Source of the DNA: Paracoccaceae bacterium
GTDB taxonomy: Bacteria > Pseudomonadota > Alphaproteobacteria > Rhodobacterales > Rhodobacteraceae
NCBI GenBank assembly: GCA_016764835.1
Contig: JAESRD010000068.1
Span: 1-11,046, forward strand
Direction of reading: 5' to 3'
DNA length: 11,046 nt
Shown here one piece after another: positions 7,363 through 11,046 of this stretch (position 1 is the stretch's first letter; every line of letters begins with the position of its first letter). The notes beneath the pieces were generated by a model that worked only from the letters and a program-made list of their open reading frames with translations, was not told where the DNA came from and did not search any database. The position numbers and the translations under genes were made by a program.

Positions 7363-7364
7363 TT

Positions 7365-7387
7365 CCAGACCATTGCGGCAATGCTGG
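7365..7387. promoter_or_regulatory. Inverted repeat between divergent glycosyltransferase and kpsE-like genes
   Basis: The left arm is CCAG (7365-7368) then CATTG (7371-7375). The right arm is CAATG (7379-7383) then CTGG (7384-7387). The arms are perfect complements of nine bases, with a two-base bulge (AC) on the left and a 3-nt loop (CGG). Its place, 2 nt from the glycosyltransferase ATG in an 81-nt divergent gap, suits either an operator or a translation-masking hairpin in that gene's mRNA. Function is inferred. Confidence 0.4.
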
Positions 7388-7440
7388 CCTTTTCAAGCTG
7401 CTCTATGTAGTAATGGGGCTGAAATTTCAACATCTCCTAA

Positions 7441-7452
7441 GAGGTGACTTTG
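7441..7452 (+). promoter_or_regulatory. Ribosome binding site that favours a TTG start for the kpsE-like gene
   Basis: AAGAGGTGA at 7439-7447 is close to the ideal anti-Shine-Dalgarno complement. Its GAGG core (7441-7444) overlaps the GTG at 7444, which then could not use it. The in-frame TTG at 7450 sits 5 nt after the core. The sequence before 7439 is CATCTCCT, with no other candidate site. Confidence 0.5.
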
Positions 7453-9036
7453 AGCGCTCAAGATCAACCCAAGCAGGCAAATGATACACCGACGCCTCGG
7501 CGCGGCCCAACTGCGGCAGGCTCGGCTGCGGCTGGTACAGCTGCAACTGAGCCCAGTTCTGGCTCAAATTCTGGCCAGCGCAGTGAAGGCAAGGTGCTCA
7601 CATTTGCGGAACGCCAAGATTTGAAGCGCAGTGAACTGGAGGCCCGTCGGGCGCTGGTTGCTCAGAAACGTGACAAAAAGCAGCGTGAAATGGAAGAAAA
7701 GCGGGCTGATCTAGCGCAGCGCCGTGCGGCGCAGCAAAAGCGCGAAAAGGTAAGGGCGTTGGCCTTGAAGAAGGCGGCAAATTCACCCAAACGCGCCGGG
7801 CAGCCAAAACTCGGCAAAGCTGGAGGCGGCCCAAATGCCAGGACCGGGCAGCAAAAAGTCACACCCCGGTCCGCCAAGCCACCCCTGCCTATTGCTCCGC
7901 CAGCCAAGCTCAGCCGTCCGCGTAGTCGCCACTGGACCGCGATTTTTAGCTTATTGATCTTTGTTGGCCTGCCCATTCTCAGCACACATTGGTATCTGAC
8001 TGAGCGCGCCGCTGACCGCTATGCCTCGCTGGCCGGGTTCTCTGTCCGCACCGAAGATGTCAGCTCAGCTGTGGGTATTTTGGGCATGTTGGTGCCCGGT
8101 GCCGGCGGCTCTAGCTCGTCTGACACCGATATTCTGTATCAGTATATTCAGAGCCAAGAGTTGGTGCGCGCGGTCGATAACCAGCTTGATCTGCGCAATA
8201 TGTGGTCAAAAGCTGACCCGGAAATTGATCCGATATTCTCGTACCATCCGCCGGGGACTATCGAGGATCTTGTCCTGTATTGGCAGCGCATGGTTTCGGT
8301 CTATAATGACAGCGGCACCGGGCTCATAAACATTGAAGTTCAAGCGTTTACCGCCGAAGACGCGCATCTGATCACCCAAGCGATCTATGATGAAAGCTCG
8401 GCGATGATAAACCGTTTATCAGCGATAGCGCAGGCCGATGCTACAGATTTTGCCCAGCGCGATCTGGCCAACTCTGTCGAGCTACTCAAAGTCGCGCGCG
8501 AGGCGCTGACACGCTTTCGTAACCGCACCCAGATTGTTGACCCCGCCGCCTCGATTCAAAGCCAGATGGGGCTGCTTTCATCGCTGCAATATCAGCTGGC
8601 CGAAACCCTGATCGACCTTGATATTATCCGCCAAACGGCGAGCACCAATGACCCGCGCGTGGCGCAGGCCGAGCTGCGTGTGGCGGTGATAGAAGCGCGG
8701 ATGGAAGAAGAGCGCTCCAAGCTGGGCATTGGCACACAAGCTGATGCCAGCGCCGAAAGCGCCGCCTTTGCCGATCTTATTGGCGAATATGAGCGGCTGG
8801 TGGTTGATCTGGAATTTGCCCAGCAACGGTACACGGGCGCGTTAATCAACTATGATGGTGCCTTGGCCAAGTCGCAGCGCCAGAGCCGCTATTTGGCCGC
8901 CCATGTTAACCCAACCACAGCCGAAAGCGCGGTCTATCCGCGCCATAAGATGGGGGTCACCTTGGTTGGCATCTTTGCTTTCCTGATCTGGTCAGTGCTG
9001 ATCCTAGCCAGCTATGCAATAAAAGACCGCCGTTAA
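7444..9036 (+). CDS. kpsE: KpsE/CtrB/BexC-type capsule export inner-membrane protein with long N-terminal extension
   Basis: This is a polysaccharide co-polymerase-type protein of 530 residues from GTG 7444. TM1 (about 164-184, ending GLPILSTHWYL) and TM2 (about 503-526) bracket a large periplasmic domain, with GFSVRTED after TM1 and a helical, probably coiled-coil part (about 325-480). PRHK stands before TM2. KpsE-like proteins bridge the KpsMT transporter and the OPX channel. E. coli KpsE has about 380 residues; here the first 160 are extra and cytoplasmic: a Ser/Thr/Ala/Gly-rich start (1-48), a strongly charged Lys/Arg/Glu/Gln helix (52-112) and a Lys/Pro linker (113-160). The start is uncertain: GAGG (7441-7444) sits on the GTG but 5 nt before an in-frame TTG at 7450, so the true start may be TTG 7450 (528 residues). 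kpsT follows 3 nt after the stop. Confidence 0.9.
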   Translation: MTLSAQDQPKQANDTPTPRRGPTAAGSAAAGTAATEPSSGSNSGQRSEGKVLTFAERQDLKRSELEARRALVAQKRDKKQREMEEKRADLAQRRAAQQKREKVRALALKKAANSPKRAGQPKLGKAGGGPNARTGQQKVTPRSAKPPLPIAPPAKLSRPRSRHWTAIFSLLIFVGLPILSTHWYLTERAADRYASLAGFSVRTEDVSSAVGILGMLVPGAGGSSSSDTDILYQYIQSQELVRAVDNQLDLRNMWSKADPEIDPIFSYHPPGTIEDLVLYWQRMVSVYNDSGTGLINIEVQAFTAEDAHLITQAIYDESSAMINRLSAIAQADATDFAQRDLANSVELLKVAREALTRFRNRTQIVDPAASIQSQMGLLSSLQYQLAETLIDLDIIRQTASTNDPRVAQAELRVAVIEARMEEERSKLGIGTQADASAESAAFADLIGEYERLVVDLEFAQQRYTGALINYDGALAKSQRQSRYLAAHVNPTTAESAVYPRHKMGVTLVGIFAFLIWSVLILASYAIKDRR

Positions 9037-9039
9037 GCC

Positions 9040-9696
9040 ATGATTGTTTTGCAAAACTTGTCGAAGGAATATGTGCTACACGGTCAGCGCAAAATTGTGC
9101 TCGATAATGTGTCGGCGGTGTTTCCGTCAAACGTGGCGGTCGGGCTGTTGGGGCGCAACGGCGCCGGCAAAAGCACGCTGCTCAAGATGATAGCCGGGAC
9201 AACCGACCAGACATCGGGCGACATATTGTCAGATGGGTCTATCTCGTTTCCTGTTGGCTATGCTGGCTCGTTTCACCCAGACATGACCGGCGCGCAAAAC
9301 ACCCGGTTTGTCGCCCGAATCTACGGTGTCGATACTGATGCGCTGATGGAATATGTCGCCGATTTCGCCGAACTTGGCTCACATTTTTATTTGCCGCTGC
9401 GGTCATATTCATCGGGCATGCGCTCACGGTTGGCCTTTGGCGTGTCTATGGGCCTGTCATTTGACACCTATCTGATTGATGAGATTACCGCCGTGGGTGA
9501 TGCCAATTTTAAGCGCAAAAGTCAGGCTGTGTTCTTGGACCGTATGGAAAATGCGGGCGCTGTATTTGTGAGCCACGGCATGGCGCAAATGCGCGAAATG
9601 TGTGATGCTGGGGCGGTGCTGGAGCATGGTCGGCTGACCTATTACGACGATATACTTGACGCGATTGACCACCATACATTTAACATGAACCAATAG
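9040..9696 (+). CDS. kpsT: Capsule polysaccharide ABC transporter ATP-binding protein, KpsT/CtrD/BexA type
   Basis: This 218-residue ATPase matches the KpsT length. It has Walker A GRNGAGKST (38-46), the signature YSSGM (123-127), Walker B LIDE (145-148) followed by AVGD (D-loop region), and the switch His in VSHG (H179). ARIYGVD (92-98) is a familiar KpsT/BexA segment. Where KpsT proteins usually have the Q-loop Gln (GGFQ), this one reads GSFH (His79). The protein powers export of the finished polymer from the cytoplasm with the permease KpsM, which is not in this window. The start ATG 9040 comes 3 nt after the kpsE-like stop with only a weak ribosome site, so translation is probably coupled. 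The Q-loop change may be normal in this clade; the other catalytic motifs are intact. Confidence 0.93.
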   Translation: MIVLQNLSKEYVLHGQRKIVLDNVSAVFPSNVAVGLLGRNGAGKSTLLKMIAGTTDQTSGDILSDGSISFPVGYAGSFHPDMTGAQNTRFVARIYGVDTDALMEYVADFAELGSHFYLPLRSYSSGMRSRLAFGVSMGLSFDTYLIDEITAVGDANFKRKSQAVFLDRMENAGAVFVSHGMAQMREMCDAGAVLEHGRLTYYDDILDAIDHHTFNMNQ

Positions 9697-9699
9697 GTT

Positions 9700-10584
9700 A
9701 TGGCTGTAAAACTCCCCAATGATGTCAGCATGTTGTTTTGTGTGGGTGCGCAAAAAGCGGGCACAAGCTGGCTGTTCGACATGTTGTCAAAAAACCCAGA
9801 ATGTCATTTTACCCCGTATAAAGAGGTGCATTATTTCAACATTATAGCCGGGTTGAGCGAGCCTATTTACCGCGGCCGGCTTGCCACGGCGCGCAAAGTG
9901 GCTGGCAAGTTGGATTACCGGCTTGGCCCGGGCAATGCGGGGCTGTTAAGACGGCTGCGCGGCGTAACTGACCTGTTGGAAATATACACAGGCAAGCAGG
10001 GCCCCAACCGGCATGCCCCTTATCTAAACTACATGCTAAAAGACCGCGGTACAGCGCAAATTCTTTGTGACTTTACCCCCGGTTACAGCCTGTTGCGGCC
10101 CGAAGATTTTGCCCAAATGGAAACTCTCGGCCGCTCAAAGTTCATATTCGTTATGCGCGATCCGGTGGCGCGGCTTTGGTCGATGATCAAGATGCAGGCC
10201 GGGTTGAATACTGACAATGATGATACCTTTGAACAGGCCTGCCACGACATAGGCTGGGCCAAGGTCAAAATGGGCAGGGCTGGTTTTGCTGGCCGGTCTG
10301 ATTACCGCAAAACAGTTGCGGCAATGGAGGCGTCGGTCCCGGTCGATCGGATCCAATATTTGTTTTATGAAGATTTGTTTTCACAAAGTTCGATGGACGA
10401 AGTATGTGGCTTTGTTGGCATATCACCATTGCCGGTTGAGCCGGGAAAACGGATCAATGAGGGCAAGGCTCTGGCCCTGCCCGATGATTTGGCCGCTATA
10501 TTTTATAAGCACCTAACACCGCAATATGAGGCGATGCGGGAAAAGTTTGGCGCGCGGCTTCCGGCGAAATGGCGCCAAGGTTAG
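9700..10584 (+). CDS. Sulfotransferase domain protein (GAQKAGTSW type)
   Basis: This 294-residue protein has the PAPS 5'-phosphosulfate loop GAQKAGTSWL (16-25), KEVHYFN (41-47), CDFTPGY (123-129), and the 3'-phosphate-binding segment FVMRDPVARLWS (150-161) with Arg153 and Ser161. YEDL (223-226) also recurs in this class, which resembles NodH/heparan N-deacetylase-sulfotransferase-like enzymes. No signal peptide is evident, so it should act in the cytoplasm. It starts 3 nt after the kpsT stop, in the place where a kpsM permease gene might be expected, and is probably co-transcribed with the export genes. This supports sulfation as an integral part of the exported polymer. The ribosome site (TAGG) is weak. 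Its stop overlaps by 4 nt the stop of the minus-strand membrane protein remnant. The acceptor is not known. Confidence 0.88.
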   Translation: MAVKLPNDVSMLFCVGAQKAGTSWLFDMLSKNPECHFTPYKEVHYFNIIAGLSEPIYRGRLATARKVAGKLDYRLGPGNAGLLRRLRGVTDLLEIYTGKQGPNRHAPYLNYMLKDRGTAQILCDFTPGYSLLRPEDFAQMETLGRSKFIFVMRDPVARLWSMIKMQAGLNTDNDDTFEQACHDIGWAKVKMGRAGFAGRSDYRKTVAAMEASVPVDRIQYLFYEDLFSQSSMDEVCGFVGISPLPVEPGKRINEGKALALPDDLAAIFYKHLTPQYEAMREKFGARLPAKWRQG

Positions 10585-10826
10585 ACTTGGGCCAGTCTTT
10601 GGCCAAACAACTTGCCCAGCGCGATCATGATCAAGGCCAGCGCCAGTAGCGCCATGCCCGCTGTCATCCCGGCGAACTTAAACGAGGCCACGGCGGAGTA
10701 GGGCAATGCGGTCCAATCAGCAAAGCCAGTTGGGTTGGCCAACATGGCGAAGGAGATGACGTTTTCAAGCGCATCGGCACAGGCGGCGGCCATGGCCGAC
10801 AACCGCAACCGTTGGTTCGACCCCAC
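10581..10826 (-). pseudogene. C-terminal remnant of a small multi-pass membrane protein, cut by the insertion sequence
   Basis: The minus-strand frame ends at TAA (10583-10581) and is open leftward to a stop at 10865-10863. The only starts are a GTG at 10826-10824 and an internal ATG 10796; neither has a clear ribosome site. The readable part has two hydrophobic segments (about residues 9-30 and 44-72 counted from the GTG) with a DALEN motif in the first, and a short basic tail. It looks like the end of a four-helix membrane protein whose 5' part was removed or separated by the IS66-type element next to it. I do not know its function. It could also be a complete two-helix protein of 81 residues, which I think less likely. 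It is convergent with the sulfotransferase, with stops overlapping. Confidence 0.5.
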
Positions 10827-10858
10827 ATTCCTTATCGCTTGTTGATATGCAATTCCGT

Positions 10859-10896
10859 CCCTTCATAGATTTGAAGGGAGCTTCTCTATGGAAGCT
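10859..10896 (+). other. Two adjacent hairpins over the tnpA ribosome site and start codon
   Basis: Stem 1 is CCCTTCA (10859-10865) with TGAAGGG (10872-10878), loop of six. Stem 2 is AGCTTC (10879-10884) with GAAGCT (10891-10896), loop TCTATG (10885-10890). Both are perfect. The ribosome site GAAGGGAG (10873-10880) lies in the 3' arm of stem 1 and start of stem 2, and the ATG is in the loop of stem 2. This would hide the ribosome site and limit transposase translation. Confidence 0.5.
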
Positions 10897-11046
10897 TTGA
10901 GCGAGTTACTCACAAGAATTCCGCGCAGTTCGAATGGCAAGCGGCAGTGGCCTCTTGAACTGAAGGCCCGGATTGTTGCGGAAACGCTGAGTGAGGGCGC
11001 GACCGTGAATGGGGTGGCCAAACGATATGATTTGATAGCCAGCACC
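10888..11046 (+). CDS. tnpA: IS66-type TnpA (HTH accessory transposition protein), N-terminal part
   Basis: The first 53 codons are in view and the frame is open at the window edge. The text IPRSSNGKRQWPLELKAR, IVAETLSEGATVNGVAKRYD is the N-terminal helix-turn-helix of the transposase-8 family (PF01527-like) as found in the small TnpA of IS66 elements, where TnpA, TnpB and TnpC are encoded in order. The start ATG 10888 has a good ribosome site (GAAGGGAG, 7 nt upstream) inside a hairpin. An IS3-family OrfA shares this fold, but the IPRSSNGKR-W segment before the helix-turn-helix points to IS66 in alphaproteobacteria. TnpB and TnpC should follow outside the window. Confidence 0.75.
   Translation, partial: MEALSELLTRIPRSSNGKRQWPLELKARIVAETLSEGATVNGVAKRYDLIAST

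Larger units (their letters stand above)
10829..11046 (+). mobile_element. Left end of an IS66-type insertion sequence (right part outside window)
   Basis: The element is identified by its tnpA at 10888. The exact left end is not visible: I found no IS66-style GTAAGC terminus and no target duplication can be tested, because the other end is out of view. The junction should lie between about 10800 and 10885, as the sequence before it still reads as a membrane protein on the minus strand. Confidence 0.55.

Noticed and set aside
10581..10826. The membrane fragment as the missing KpsM permease
   Set aside because: It is on the opposite strand, has two hydrophobic segments, and lacks the length (about 260 residues) and any recognisable ABC-2 permease sequence.

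Overview
The window looks like part of a capsule or exopolysaccharide locus from a marine alphaproteobacterium, most likely of the Rhodobacterales (Roseobacter) type. This is inferred from the moderately high GC, the tightly packed operons, the style of the export and glycosyltransferase proteins, and an IS66-type tnpA at the right edge. No ribosomal or housekeeping marker is present, so the taxonomic call is an inference.

Layout, left to right. (1) Positions 1-769, minus strand: a sulfotransferase gene that runs off the left edge. (2) Positions 770-1098: a gene-free divergent region holding four 17-bp-type tandem repeats, a perfect DnaA-box 9-mer and an AT-rich tract. (3) Positions 1099-5692 and on to 6444, plus strand: an outer-membrane polysaccharide export lipoprotein (OPX); a 200-bp gap with a possible promoter; then three translationally coupled genes, namely a large two-catalytic-domain glycosyltransferase, a left-handed beta-helix acyltransferase and a second sulfotransferase. 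(4) Positions 6418-7362, minus strand: a single GT2 glycosyltransferase gene meeting the preceding operon tail to tail. (5) Positions 7444-10584, plus strand: a KpsE/CtrB-type inner-membrane export protein with a long charged N-terminal extension, a KpsT-type ABC ATPase and a third sulfotransferase, each separated by 3 nt. (6) From 10581: the C-terminal remnant of a small membrane protein on the minus strand, then the start of an IS66-type insertion sequence whose tnpA runs off the right edge.

Together the genes describe an ABC-transporter-dependent pathway. Glycosyltransferases assemble a polymer at the cytoplasmic membrane. Acyl and sulfate groups are added from acyl-CoA and PAPS. The KpsT ATPase (with a permease not present in this window), the KpsE-type periplasmic co-polymerase and the OPX lipoprotein carry the polymer to the surface. 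Three different sulfotransferases among eight intact or nearly intact pathway genes suggest a sulfated, acylated polysaccharide. The missing KpsM permease, the odd Q-loop residue in KpsT, the repeat/DnaA-box cluster and the tandem hairpins at the tnpA start are the points most worth a second look. Nothing here is a clear defence system, CRISPR array or RNA gene.
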